From Rana temporaria (Eukaryota > Chordata > Amphibia > Anura > Ranidae), in NCBI RefSeq assembly GCF_905171775.1, contig NC_053492.1:63201355-63265354 (forward strand): 64,000 bases of DNA, given 5' to 3'. The stretch's first letter is position 1; every line of letters starts with the position of its first letter. A program made the translations under genes and the position numbers. The notes beneath the pieces were generated by a model. It had not been told where the DNA came from and ran no database searches. It saw only the letters and a program-made list of their open reading frames with translations. Below are positions 12,344-23,449 of the stretch, piece after piece.

Positions 12344-12662
12344 CAGGGGCGTCATTAGGGGTGGGCTGAGGAGGCTGGAGCCCCGAATGTGTAGCCGAAA
12401 AGCCCCGAGTCTCGGGCATGCCGAAGTTAATGTGTAGCCCAGAGTGCCGCAGAGCAGGGACCATTCTCTGCCGAGTGTGCCTGAAGACACAGCAGGTCCA
12501 GCCATTGTAATTCCCGCCTTCTGGAACCTGCAGCTCCTATGATGGATGTCCCACTGGTCCAATCCGGGACCACGGGATGTGTGACGTCCATCATAGGTCA
12601 CCCTGCGCCATCATAGGTCACCCTGAAGCCCCTGGTCTTTTTGGCACCTAGCAACGCCCCTG
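12344..12662. mobile_element. hAT-type MITE, TSD ACAATGAC
   Basis: Ends CAGGGGCGTC and AACGCCCCTG with perfect 8-bp duplications ACAATGAC at 12336-12343 and 12663-12670. At 319 bp it is non-coding. Removing it rejoins the Tc1 sequence precisely, confirming the insertion. Confidence 0.95.
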
Positions 12663-13376
12663 ACAATGACCCAAAACATACTGCCAAGGAAACAAAGAAG
12701 TGGCTCAATAAGAAGCACATTAAGTGGCCTAGCCAGTCTCCAGACCTTAATCCTATAGAACATTTATGGTGGGGGCTGTAAAGAGTTTAAGGACTTAGAG
12801 AAGATCTGTAAGAAGAGTGGACCAAAATCCCTCCTGAGATGTGGGTAAACCTTGTAACCAACTACAAGAAGCGTCTTACCTCTGTGCTTGCCATCAATGG
12901 TTTTCTCCACCAATTACTAAGTCATGTTTTGCTTGGGGATCAAATACTTATTTTACTCACTGAACTGCAATTTATAACATTTGTATTATGTGTTTTTTCT
13001 GGATTTTTGGTTGATATTCAGAGTTCCCCAACCCCTGGGCCATGGACCGGTACCAGTCTGTTGCCTGTTGATGGCCGGGCCGCACATCGGGAGGTGAGCA
13101 CCGACCGCGGCCCTGACAAGACTATCACAGTCCGCTTGCCACTCGCCTCCTGCTGTGTCACTGAGCCTGTGTGTCCCCTGCACCGCCGCTGATGTCATCC
13201 TATCAGCAGGGCAGGGGGCAGGAGGAGCTGCAGAGCTGGGGGAGGGGGACCTGGGAGAAGACACACGGCTGAAAACTGCCTCTACCCTACCACGGTAGGA
13301 CTGTGCAGAGGGGGCAGACACTGGAATGGGGACTGTGATAGGGCAGTGAGAGAAGAAAGGGAGAATGGAAGCATGA

Positions 13377-13560
13377 CTGCAAGGGGCACTGTGACAGGGG
13401 GCTGTGATTGCAAGGGGCACTGTGACAGGGGGCTGTGATTGCAAGGGGCACTGTGACAGGGGGCTGTGATTGCAAGGGGCACTGTGACAGGGGGCTGTGA
13501 TTGCAAGGGGCACTGTGACAGGGGGCTGTGATTGCAAGGGGTAATGTGACTGGGAGGCTG
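13377..13560. repeat. 31-bp minisatellite
   Basis: Six copies of a 31-bp unit, TGCAAGGGGCACTGTGACAG followed by GGGGCTGTGAT, with AAGGGG recurring at 13381, 13412, 13443, 13474, 13505 and 13536. The last copy has diverged. Related CAAGGGGCACTGCGAT strings continue to about 13600. Confidence 0.95.
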
Positions 13561-13616
13561 TGATTACAAGGGGCACTGCGATATAAAGGGGACTGCACTG
13601 TAAAGGGACACTGCAA

Positions 13617-13990
13617 TCATTATTCTCTCTGGAGAGGAGACGCTTGAGAGGGGATATGATATTGTTGTACAAATACCGTAATGGTGACCCTAGCATAGGG
13701 AAAAAACTTTTCAGTGAAAGGGATTTAAAATAGACATACGGCCATTCACTAAAATGAGAAGAGAAGCGGTTTAACCTTAAACTGCGTAAAGGGTTCTTTA
13801 CTGTCAGGGCAGTAAGGATGTGGAGTTCTCTTCCACAAGCAGTGGTATCATCAGGGAGCATCGATAATTTTACAAAACTATTAGATGGGTACCTTAACGA
13901 CCACACCATACAGGGATATACGATGTACTATTAACATAAAAGCACACACAGGTTGTGGCTTTTTTTTTATTATATGTAACTATGTAACCT
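13617..13990 (+). pseudogene. CR1-like LINE reverse transcriptase C-terminal tail
   Basis: Near 13788 the translation FFTVRAVRMWSSLPQAVVSS, with a SIDNFTKLLDGYL continuation, matches the usual end of CR1-like LINE ORF2 proteins (xxLWNSLPxxVV...F..L). The upstream part contains GGAGAGGAGACGCTTGAGAG, seen in reverse in the related copy near 57270. The 3' end is TATGTAACTATGTAAC, the short-repeat tail that replaces poly(A) in this group. The same family lies in reverse at 56101-57475. Confidence 0.75.
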
Positions 13991-14575
13991 TTATGGTGCA
14001 GTCCCCTTTATATCCACCTTTACAGTGCAGTTCCTCTTAACTGTGCAGTCCTGTTACATTACAATGCTCCTTTACAGTGCAGCCCCCATTGCATCACCAT
14101 GCCCCTTTACAGTGCAGCCCCCAGTTACATCACCGTACCGATTTAAAGTGCAATCCACGTTATATCATAGTCCCCCTTTGCAGTGCAACCCCTTGGTACA
14201 TTACAATGCCCCTTTACAGTGCAGCCCTTGTTACATCACTGTGCCCCTTTGCAGTGCAACCCCTTGTTACCGTGCTTCTTTACAGTGCAGCCCTTGTTAC
14301 ATTACCTTGCCCCTTAACAGTGTAGCCCTTGTTACATTAATGTAAAGGGGACTGAACTGTAAAGGGGTACTATAATGTAAAGGCGTGCTGTGATGTGAAA
14401 GGGAATGGCGGACATTGTGGGACTGCTTTAAAGGTGGAACTTGGATGTAAAGGGGAACTGTGGACACTGTAGAGGTGGGCTGCAGTGTGAAGGGGGCTAA
14501 GGACACACTCCATGAAAGTCCAAACCCTTCCCGATCCCTGGACAAATTTGCTACCGAAAAGGTTGGGGACTGCTG

Positions 14576-15173
14576 CCCTATATAACTGGTGGTCCAAACC
14601 CTGTGGAGTAATAACCAAGAAGCAGTCATATAGAAGAAGGGGGATTCTTGCACTGCAGGCGCTCAGGAACAGCTTCCCCTCCAGCAAGGAGAATCATGAA
14701 CAGTACAGTAGCGACATCACCAAATATCGCTTCAAATCTTGTGAGACTAGCTGTCATAACCAGCAGTACTTTAGATGATCTCACACTGCAGATATCCAGC
14801 TATGAGACTCATAGCACAGGAGGGAAAACAGTGAAAACAGAACAGAAGGGCATAGAAAAGGGTTACTCTCACACAAATCTACTAGGCAATTAAAACAATA
14901 TCCACTCACATGATTAGTATCCAAAGATAGGCACAGTAACGGAATGACCCGTGACAAAAAGAGACTTTGGAAGGATGAGGGGTACTCCTGTACCGGCGTC
15001 ACCAAGAAGTCTTATGTCTAGGGTCACCTTATGTCCGATAGGGCCATAGGGTGACTGAGAAATTATATCCTAAATTACAGGACAGGGGACATTACTGATA
15101 GACTGTGGTCTCCCCTCACAGCAACACAGCGGAAGAGCTGGCAACAGAGCAGAGTGCCACAAGCCTCTTACTT
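14576..15173. other. Unassigned, non-coding
   Basis: No convincing gene or repeat recognised. Base composition is ordinary. Confidence 0.4.
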
Positions 15174-15337
15174 TGAATTAGGCAGGCTTACGCCAGCCAA
15201 TTTCCGTTATGCCGGCGCAACGTTGAGGGCAAGTGCTTTGTGAATACTGTTCTTGCCTCTCTATGTTACGTCAGCGTAGCGCATATCAGATGCGCTACGC
15301 CCGCACAAATATACACCGCTGTACCTGAATCCGGGCC
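15174..15337. mobile_element. GGGCCAGATTC-family MITE, right half only
   Basis: The right part of the family: GGCAGGCTTACGCC...CAAGTGCTTTGTGAATACTG...AGCGTAGCGCATAT...TGAATCCGGGCC. The left end is missing. Confidence 0.75.
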
Positions 15338-15957
15338 AATATTCACAAATTAGCAACGCCAGAAAGTCGAAACAAGATTAGCTGGGAGTTGGCAAGCTGT
15401 CACTCCTGAAGCCAGCACTGGCCTGCTATTTCCACTGACTCTTACCCTCCACATGTGCCTTCTGCTGCTGCAGATGCCTCTTACTGTATTTTGACAGCTG
15501 AGTGGGTCCTGTGCGTCAGTGTCAGACTCCATTGCTTTACATGGACTTTGTTTTATTAAGAGCCGTATTCTCTGGGATCACTAAAAGGAATAATAGGATC
15601 TGTTTATTTAAGACTATATGGACATTCTGGTCCTGCAAGCGTAAATACGTGTAAATGCGTGTGCAACACCTGTGCCTACTTATTTAAAGAACAGGAGTGC
15701 CTATGGAGGGTTATTATACTATTTTAGGAGGAAAGCAAAACAAAATATTTTAGGTACCATTTAAGATGATGTTGGTTATAACATATCATATCTTCTCTTT
15801 AGGGGTTAAGGCCCTCTTTAAAACTGGATTTTGAGAAAAGTGCAAGGGGACTGCCCCTCCACACTGCAATGGTTACCTGCTCATTTATGTCTAATAGAAA
15901 AGCAGGTTATCTTACTGTACCTGATCTTCCACTCCCACAGGCTCCTCCCGACTGTAA
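15338..15957. other. Unassigned, non-coding
   Basis: No gene or repeat confidently recognised. Confidence 0.4.
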
Positions 15958-16322
15958 TGCTGCGTACACACAACGTTTTTCGGGTTGTAAAAAATGACGT
16001 ATTTTGTTAATGTCATTAAAAACTATTGTGTGTGGGCCCCAGAGCATTTTTCAAGATGTAAAAAATGGCCATTGGGCTGACTGCACAGGCGCTGTATACA
16101 GCCGAGTCCTATTTCGGCTATTTTCGGAACGCGTGACGCGCCATAGCCGGACGTCAATCACATCCCCCTCTTCATAGGAACGCCTACTCCCTGCGGGAGT
16201 CTGAAACGAAACTGAAGGATTAAAAGGTAAATACAGCGCAAAAAAAAAGCATACTGTAGCTGACGCAAGTATGCTGGATGAGATGGTACATACATGTTTT
16301 TTAGGGTGAACCTCCGCTTTAT
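15958..16322. mobile_element. MITE fragments: Harbinger-like end plus reverse TTAA-type end
   Basis: Begins after TAA with TGCTGCGTACACACAACG, the left end of the TGCCGCGTACACACG family, but the matching right end is missing. It runs into GC-rich sequence that ends GGGTGAACCTCCGCTTTA near 16320, the reverse of the end at 10708. Probably two truncated elements side by side. Confidence 0.55.
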
Positions 16323-17204
16323 GCCACATTTACTGTTGGAGAAACTGTGCTAGCTGGCTTTGGAGAACAGCTCTTCCAGTAGGGTGGCCTTGCTTCTTCA
16401 GATGCCTCCTTGTACACCCTTTCCTGGGATTTTTGCCACTACCTTTCGGCTTTCCTCTGTGGAGCCTGTTTGGAAATCTCTGTGGCCGATGACCTGAGTC
16501 TTCTGAGACCTGTTGACAGTTTCCTTGTGAGAAAGATGTTAGCTCTCAGGGAACCTCAAGTACGGTAACTGCATTTGTGCTAGACTGAACTGTATTGTAC
16601 AAGTATTACATTAATGCTGACTGTAAATTTACTCCAATTTTTATAGCTCCTGTACCTCTTCTATGTTGACTTAACGTGTGCCAATACAGTATGTGTGCTT
16701 ATGATTTGTGCCTATGCTGTTTTGGGGTTTGCAACACTTTTTTTTATTTTGGCATTTCCTTTTTCCATATGTGACATTTTTTTTGTAACTGTTGTATATA
16801 AAAATGAATTTGACTATTAGAAATGCTACTGTTAAATGTAATTTTTGGTTTTATTTCCAGGCCAGTTTTTCAGAATGACCAAGAGCATAACCAGACTGTC
16901 CAATCAATGGTGCTCCTTCCTTATTAATAAATGAGGAAGAAGAAACTTTAGGAGAGGACTATTGTAAATTTATGTTGTGTTTTTTTTTCTTTAAGCACTA
17001 TAGAACACGCAGCTAATGATGGTGCTTACTCTGAAGGTACCATCTGGTGATCTGTTCCTCATCTGAAGACTGATAAATCCTCACATTGCCTTACGAAGTA
17101 AAAATAGCGCTTGTGAATTATTGTTTGCCCAATGACTGACATGAAATGATCTCCAATTTCCAATATATAATATAGCTTTGTGCCACATGTCTTGTATGTT
17201 ATGA
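16323..17204. other. Unassigned, possibly single-copy, sequence
   Basis: The longest stretch here without recognisable repeats. A splice-acceptor-like TTGGTTTTATTTCCAG ends at 16860, but no long open frame follows. No gene can be supported. Confidence 0.35.
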
Positions 17205-17212
17205 CTTATAAT

Positions 17213-17707
17213 TAGGGATGAGCCAAACACCCCCCATTCGGTTCCAATATTCCTTTAAATTTCGCACCTAGGGGGTGTGTAAAGTATGCCTGTGAAGTAG
17301 CGCTTGTTTCCCGTGCTTAGAACTGTCCCTACACAAAGTGTCATTTCTGAAGGAAAAAAGTCTTTAAAAACCACTCGCGGCTATAATGAATTGTCGGCTC
17401 CCGGAAATACAGAGAAAAGTCATTGAGTAAAAAAAAAAAAAAAAAATGCGTGGGGGTCCCCCCAAATTCAATTACCAGGCCCTTCAGGTCTAGTATGGAT
17501 ATTAAGGGGAACCCTGCATCAAATAAAAAAAAAAATGATGAATGTCCATACCAGACCCTTCAGGTTAGATTTCTCCCATAGACTTTTACAGGGTGTTCCG
17601 GCTGCCTTTTCGAATTTGCCGCGAACACCCCAAATTGTTCGCTGTTAGGCGAACAGGCAATGTTCGAGCCGAACATGAGTTCGACTCGAACTCGAAGCTC
17701 ATCCCTA
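17213..17707. mobile_element. hAT-type MITE, TAGGGATGAGC family
   Basis: Ends TAGGGATGAGCC and AGCTCATCCCTA. Flanking 8-mers CTTATAAT (17205-17212) and CTAATAAT (17708-17715) differ at one position. The body contains TTCGGTTCC and GTTCGAGCCGAACATGAG motifs shared with 18780-19931 and 50006-51380. Confidence 0.85.
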
Positions 17708-17752
17708 CTAATAATATCTCAAGTCTGATATCTATATATATATTCCATCTTA

Positions 17753-18277
17753 TGCCGCGTACAGACGATCGGACATTCCAACAACAAAACCATGGATTTT
17801 CTTCCGACGGATGTTGGCTCAAACTTGTCTTGCATACACACGGTCGCACAAATGTATTTGGAAATTCCGAAAGCAAAAGAGCGCGGTCACGTACAACACA
17901 TACTACTGCACTATTAAAGGGAAATTCAATACCATTCATGTTTGTCGAAATTTGGTGAGAGACGATTCGTGTTTTTCAGCCTTGTGCTTTTCAGTCCAAT
18001 ACAGCGTGACAAATGTGCCATCTCCATTACAAACGCTAGTTTTACCAGACCGAGCGCTTTCAACTCGTACTTGATTCAGAGCATGCATGGAATTTTGTGC
18101 ATCGGAATTGGCTACACACAATTGGAATTTACGAGATCGGATTTTGTTGTCGAAAAAATTTGAGAGGCAGCTCTAAATTTTTGTTGTCGGAAATTCCGAC
18201 AGCAAATGTCCGATGGAGCTTACACACGCTCCCATCAAACATTTGTTGTCGAAAATTCCGACCGTGTGTACGCAGCA
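17753..18277. mobile_element. PIF/Harbinger-like MITE, TSD TTA
   Basis: Ends TGCCGCGTACAGACGATCGG and CCGACCGTGTGTACGCAGCA, flanked by TTA at 17750-17752 and 18278-18280. A TWA duplication with GC-rich inverted ends fits the Harbinger superfamily. At 525 bp it is non-coding. Confidence 0.88.
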
Positions 18278-18287
18278 TTAGGGGTTG

Positions 18288-18765
18288 TTCTGTCAGTTTG
18301 TCTTTACTTGCGTCTTATTTACTTGCGTCTCACCAACCTCATCTGCAGATATCGCCCAAATCATTCCCTCCGCTTCTCCCAGGACCTCCTGCTCTCTAGC
18401 TCCCTTGTTACCTCCTCCCATTCTTAACTTTAGGACTTCTCCAGATCCTCTGGAACTCCCTGCCCCGGTATGTTCGATCAGCCCCTACCCTGTCCACCTT
18501 TAGGAGATCCCTCAAAACTAATTTATTTAGGAAAGCCTATCCCACACCCACCTAACAACTGTCCCCGAACCACCCCCATCAAATCATTCTCTGCAGCTAT
18601 TACCTTTTGTACCCTTTATAATGTAAGCTCTACAAGCAGGGCCCTCCTGTACCTTCTGTATTGAACTGTACTGTAATTGTGCTGTCCCCCCTATACATTG
18701 TAAAGCGCTGCGTAAACTGTTGCCGCTATATAAATTGTGTATAATAATAATTTGTTTTGAGTGTT
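18288..18765 (+). pseudogene. CR1/L2-like LINE ORF2 C-terminal tail and 3' UTR
   Basis: Near 18449-18557 one frame reads LWNSLPRYVRSAPTLSTF, then RRSLKTNLFRKAY, the hallmark end of CR1/L2-group LINE proteins. After the stop come the 3' UTR strings TAATGTAAGCTC, AAGCGCTGCGTAAACTG and GCTATATAAATTG, ending in (ATA)n near 18750-18760. Upstream frames are shifted. It is only a 5'-truncated tail. Confidence 0.85.
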
Positions 18766-18779
18766 TAGATGCTCGCCAA

Positions 18780-19931
18780 TAGGGATGAGTCAAACACCCC
18801 CCCCCCCCCCCGTTTGGTTCGCACCAGAACCTTCGAACGGACCGAACGTTTGCATGAACATTTATAACCCCATTGACGTCTATGTGACCCGAACGTTCGA
18901 ATTCAAAAGTGCTAATTTTTAAGCCTAATATGCAAGTTATTGTCGTAAAATGTCTTTGAGAACCCGGGTCTTGCCCCAGGGAACATGTATCAATGGAAAA
19001 AAGTTTTAAAAACTGTATTTTTTTCAGGAGCAGTGATTTTAATGATGCTTAAATAAAAAAAAAAAAAAAAAAAATTCCTTTAAATATTGTACCTGCTGGG
19101 TGTCTATAGTATGCCTGTGAAAACGTCTTTGAGAACCTGGCCGTTTTTTAAACTTTTTTTCCATTGATACATGTTCCCTGGGGCAAGACCCGGGTTCTCA
19201 AAGACGTTTTCACAGGCATACTATAGACACCCAGCAGGTACAATATTTAAAGGAATTTTTATTTAAGCATCATTAAAACCACTGCTCCTGAATCTTTAGG
19301 TGCAAACTACAGAGCACACAGCCAGTACACACCAAATAGCTTTAGGTGAAAACTACAGAGCACACGGCCAGTACACACCAAGTAGCTTTAGGTGCAAACT
19401 ACAGAGGACACAGGCAATAAACCACGTAAGAATACTGCAGCTAGCACAATCACCTGCCTGCCAGTAAATTAGGAAGAACTGATCTAGCTAAACTATACAG
19501 TGTATAAATATATGTACAACACCTGGGTTGTATGTATATCCTCTATACACTGTAACATTAACTGACTAGCCTGCCTGCATGCCTGCCTGCTCTATCTACC
19601 TGCAAAAAATGACACTCTCTCTGTCCTCTCTTAACCACCGCAACACACTACACAAGGCCGACCTGCAGGCGACCTTTTATAGTGTGGGGCGTGTACTAAA
19701 CCCCCTGAGCCATAATTGGCCAAAGCCACCCTGGCTTTGGCCAATTATGACTCTCCGATTTTTTGCAAGCTGTGATTGGCCAAGCATGCGGGTCATAGTG
19801 CATGCTTGGCCAATCATCAGCCAGCGACGCCGCAGTGAATTATGGTCTCAGAAACGTAACTCGAATTTGGTGCGAACGACCCGTTTTGTTCGTATTTCGA
19901 CGAACGATCGAACATACGAAGCTCATCCCTA
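18780..19931. mobile_element. hAT-type MITE, TAGGGATGAGY family, TSD CTCGCCAA
   Basis: Ends TAGGGATGAGTC and GCTCATCCCTA with perfect 8-bp duplications CTCGCCAA at 18772-18779 and 19932-19939. Inside, 18950-19080 is inverted at 19130-19290 (CCCGGGTCTTGCCCCAGGGA and its complement). A ~53-bp unit with AAACTACAGAGCACAC is repeated three times at 19303-19420. Size 1152 bp, no transposase. Confidence 0.94.
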
Positions 19932-20176
19932 CTCGCCAATATGTACATCTGTCAAAGTCAGTCTATTCTAAATTTCCCACTACATTCTCTGTCTGTTATT
20001 TGAACAAGGAATCTCGCATTGTGTTGAATTTGTACCTGTTATCTGACTTGTATTAGCTTTGCTTATTAGTATTAGCACTCTCTCTGATTTTATGCTTGTG
20101 TTTGTGATTGTCCAGCTATGCAATCCTGTGGGTCACAAACTGGGAGTGGACTTATCGCACAAGTCAATATGTACCT

Positions 20177-20946
20177 TTAACCCCTTAACGCCCGCCGCAC
20201 GACTATATACGTCCACAGAATGGCATGTACAGGCAGAAGGGCGTATATACAGTATACGTCCTTGTCTTCTAGCGGGTGGGGGGTCCGATCGAGATCCCCT
20301 CCGCTGCGTGCGGCGGGAGGATTCCCTTGGGGAGCGATCCGGGACGACGGCGCGGCTATTCGTTTATAGCCGCTCCGTCGCGATCGCTCCCCGGAGCTGA
20401 AGAACGGGGAGAGCCGTATGTAAACACGGCTTCCCCGTGCTTCACTGTGGCGGCGTATCGATCGAGTGATCCTTTTTATAAGGGCGACTCGATCGATGAC
20501 GTCAGTCCTACAGCCACACCCCCCTACAGTTGCAAACACTAGGTGAACCCTAACTCCTACAGCGCCCCCTGTGGTTAACTCCCAAACTGCAACTGTCATT
20601 TTCACAATAAACAATGCAATTTAAATGCATTTTTTGCTGTGAAAATGACAATGGTCCCAAAAATGTGTCAAAATTGTCCGAAGTGTCCGCCATAATGTCG
20701 CAGTCACGAAAAAAATCGCTGATCGCCGCCAATAGTATTTTTGTTTATAGCGCAAAAAATAAAAACCGCAGAGGTGATCAAATACCACCAAAAGAAAGCT
20801 CTATTTGTGGGGAAAAAAGGACGCCAATTTTGTTTGGGAGCCACGTCGCACGACCGCGCAATTGTCTGTTAAAGCGACGCAGTGCCGAATCGCAAAACCT
20901 GGCCTGGGCATTTAGCTGCCTAAAGGTCCGGGGGTTAAGTGGTTAA
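20177..20946 (-). mobile_element. TTAA-type (piggyBac-like) non-autonomous element
   Basis: Both ends are TTAA: TTAACCCCTTAACGCCCGCC on the left and GGTCCGGGGGTTAAGTGGTTAA on the right, inverted copies of TTAACCMCTTAAC. It contains GATCAAATACCACCAAAAGA near 20777, found on the opposite strand in the elements at 21615 and 63227, so orientation is minus relative to them. Assignment to piggyBac rests on the TTAA ends only. Confidence 0.82.
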
Positions 20947-21614
20947 CATCTCTGGCGATGACCAGATGCTTCTAAACCCCACAAGTTAAGGGAAAGCCAT
21001 TTACCACCCGCCAACAGACTAGTATTTTTCCATTTGATTTTTCCGACTTTGTACTTGTATTGTGTGACTACACTGGATTTCTACTATTTCAACTTCTTTC
21101 ACCCCAGATGTTCTCAAAACCTTTAGATACAGCCATCAGTCCTATTCTATCCAAGACATCTAGTATATCTAGTAATTTCAGAATCATCCTCCATATTATT
21201 CTATGAAATGTGTTTTGCAGCTGACGAGTAGCACACTATTGTAATTTTTCTTGCTAATATAAAAAGTTTTCTTGTCTGCCTACAGTGTAATCTTTCGTGA
21301 GTTTGTACATCCAGTAAAAGCAACTTTAGCTTGGTTCTTTTTATGCACGGTATATTACATTTTTTATTATTCTAATTTATTCTTAGACCTTTATTTTAGA
21401 TTGTTTCCTCTAGAGTCTGACCATGTGGAGGAGAAGGAAAAAGATAGGCAACAGACTGAGACTTCTCATTCTGCTTTACAAGCTTGGACTGTAGGCTCTC
21501 CTAGCAAATGTCACCTTCAAAGCTTTGCTTGAAGCTTTCTGCAGCTGTCATTCCCAAGCAATACAAGCAACACATCCTGATTATGGTTGAGCACTTCTAA
21601 AACTTCTTACCTTC
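20947..21614. other. Unassigned, possibly single-copy, sequence
   Basis: No gene supported. A pyrimidine-rich acceptor-like CTTGTCTGCCTACAG ends near 21285 and an open frame runs to 21532, but I recognise no domain in it. Confidence 0.3.
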
Positions 21615-22732
21615 TTAACCACTTTCAATTTTTTTTTCATTTTGTTCCCACAAATAGAGCTTTCTTTTATTGGTATTTGATCACCTCTGCGATTTTTATT
21701 TTTTGCACAACAACTAAAAAAAGACCGAATTTAAAAAAAATGTTTTTTTTTTTGTAAATAAGTAAATTTTCTTCTTCAATTACGGGCACTGATATGGCTG
21801 CACTTATGGGCACTGATAAGGCAGCACTGATGGGCACCGATAAGGTGGCACCAATGAGGTGGCACTGATAAAGGTGGCACTGATAGGCACTGATGATGGT
21901 CACTGATAGGTGGCACTGATGGGCACTGATAGGCGGCACTGATGGGCACTGATAGGCGGCGCTGGTATGTGGCACTGATGGGTACTCGTAGGCGGCACTG
22001 ATGGGCACTCATAGGCAGCACTGATGGGCGGCACTGATGGGTACTTATGGGTGGCACAGATGGGCACTGATAGGTGGGCACTGATGGGCATGAATGGTCA
22101 TTGAGAGGTGGCACTGGTGGACACTAAGGGGTGGCACTGATTGACACTGAGGGGTGGCACTGATGGTGGCATTGCTGGGCATCACTTTTTTAAATGTTTC
22201 CTATGTTGTGCCCATGTTGCCAGTTAGTGCCCATTTGTGGCAACTGATTGGCATTTATTGCAATCCTTTTTTTAACATGTGGATGGCCATGTGGTACATA
22301 CCTGGCCATCCACATTGCCCCCTTCCCTGGTGGTCCTGGTGGCTTCCCTGGTGGTCCAGTGTGGGCATCCGCGGGGGAGCTACGCTGATAAACAATCAGC
22401 GTATACCCCCCCTGTCAGGAGAGCCGCCGATCGGCTCTCCTCTACTCGCGTCTGTCAGACGTGAGTGAGGAAGAGCCGTTGAGCCTGTTTACATTGTGAT
22501 CAGCCGTGGACACGGCTGATCACATGGTAAAGAGCCTACGCCGGAGGCTCTTTACCGAGATCAGAGATGCACGGTGTCACACTGACACCCCGCACCACTG
22601 ATCGCCGTGCTGCGCGCCCCCACGGGCGAACGCCGGCATGTTATCCTGCTAGACGTCAATAGACGTTCAGTCAGGATTACAGAAGCACTTCCCGGACGTC
22701 AATTGTCTATTGACCGGGCGGGGAGTGGTTAA
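21615..22732 (+). mobile_element. TTAA-type (piggyBac-like) element with internal minisatellite
   Basis: TTAACCACT at 21615 and AGTGGTTAA ending at 22732 form the inverted TTAA ends. It contains ATTGGTATTTGATCACCTCTG (shared with 20177 and 63227), an expanded GGCACTGATGGGCACTGATA tandem array at 21785-22170, and a GC-rich second half with GAGCCGCCGATCGGCTCTCC hairpins. No transposase. Confidence 0.88.
21785..22170. repeat. Degenerate GGCACTGATGGGCACTGATA minisatellite
   Basis: Irregular tandem copies of GGCACTGATRGGC with 10-22 bp spacing inside the TTAA element. Open frames through it are period artefacts. Confidence 0.9.
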
Positions 22733-23449
22733 ACGTGTTCGGGGTAAATACAGGAGCTTCATTGATTCTGGGTTACCGATCTGGCAAAAGTACACAGATC
22801 ATAAAGTGAAGCAGAAGTAAGAAGTAGTATTTTGTGTACTTGTTCTAGGCTAATCACTCCAAGTGTGGAACTCATAGGTTATAGTGTGTTTCGTATAAAT
22901 ATTTACATAGTTGGTAAAGTTGACTAAAGGCACTTGTCCATCCAGTTCAACTCGAGTGTGTGCATTTATTTCTGTAAGGAAAGATTCCTTCTGCAATCAG
23001 GCGTCACCTGAGCTTGTTAGCAGGTAATAGTATAAATACCCGGCAAGTGCACACACACTGCCCTGGTATCCTTTTCATGCCTTGACCTGCAGCCTGTTTA
23101 CCTGAACCCTGATTCCTGTATTCTGTACCCGTTGTATCTGTTCCTGTATCCCTGGATCCTTGCTCTGCAGCCTGGTTGCTTACTTCTTGTCCCTGTCTGT
23201 CTACTCCTGGCCGCCCATCTGCTGATCTCCTGTTATTGATACTGGCCTGGCTTGACTATGATTCTGGTTCCCCCTTTTGCTATATATGCTGGTTGGTTAC
23301 TGTCTCTGTTTGGTTGTTCACTTGCTGTATTGGTGGTGTATTCACATTTATATGTATTTACCTTTAAATAAACGAACTTAATTTCCCCTATTTCTTTTTG
23401 CGGGTCCCTCTGTTTCAGTCCACATAGTTGTGGTCACTCCTGATACATG
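22733..23449 (+). other. Possible LTR-derived repeat
   Basis: Pyrimidine-rich CCTG/CCTGTATTC text from 23080 to 23300, an AATAAA signal (AAATAAACGAAC near 23365) and an end CCTGATACATGACA resemble the R-U5 region of frog Gypsy-type LTRs. At 22898 a TTTACATAGTTGGTAAAGTTG piece resembles the CR1-like tail found at 56101. No clean boundaries or TSD. Confidence 0.4.

Larger units (their letters stand above)
11017..12930 (+). pseudogene. Tc1/mariner transposase pseudogene
   Basis: From the ATG at 11017 the reading MCKTKELSNQVGDKIVDLH is recognisable as the N-terminal DNA-binding part of a Tc1 transposase. Pieces such as DWEKVLWSDETKIELFGIN (near 11353-11410) mark the catalytic domain with its WSDE motif, and SPDLNPIEHLWW (near 12739) is the conserved Tc1 motif carrying the last catalytic residue. 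The frame is broken by several stops and frameshifts and split by two MITE insertions, so this is a relic. The usual family length is about 340 residues. Confidence 0.9.
10563..13018 (+). mobile_element. Tc1/mariner transposon broken up by three later insertions
   Basis: The 5' terminus CAGTGGAGAAAATAAGTATT follows a TA at 10561-10562, and the matching inner 3' terminal motif TTGGGGATCAAATACTTATT lies near 12937. Element sequence is present at 10563-10707, 10919-11441, 12147-12335 and 12671-13018. The interruptions are a TTAA MITE (10708-10918), a foldback MITE (11442-12146) and a hAT MITE (12344-12662). The 3' end is cut off where a further hAT-like element begins at 13019. Tc1 elements move by cut and paste into TA sites; this copy cannot encode an enzyme. 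Confidence 0.9.
13019..14575. mobile_element. hAT-like element carrying minisatellites and a LINE tail
   Basis: Left end CAGAGTTCCCCAACCCCTGG followed by a GGCCATGGACCGGTACCAG stretch; right end AAAAGGTTGGGGACTGCTG. The ends are inverted and resemble known vertebrate hAT elements, but no 8-bp TSD is visible: left flank TTGATATT, right flank CCCTATAT. The body contains a 31-bp minisatellite (13377-13560), a CR1-like LINE tail (13617-13990) and decayed CAGTGCAGCCCC / CCTTTACAGTG repeats at 13990-14480. Confidence 0.7.

Noticed and set aside
16861..16990. Possible exon after TTGGTTTTATTTCCAG
   Set aside because: The frames after the acceptor-like site close quickly; no homology recognised.
21272..21532. 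Possible exon (acceptor-like CTTGTCTGCCTACAG, then an open frame to 21532)
   Set aside because: No recognisable domain, no donor site that I trust, and the frame length is within chance for AT-rich DNA.
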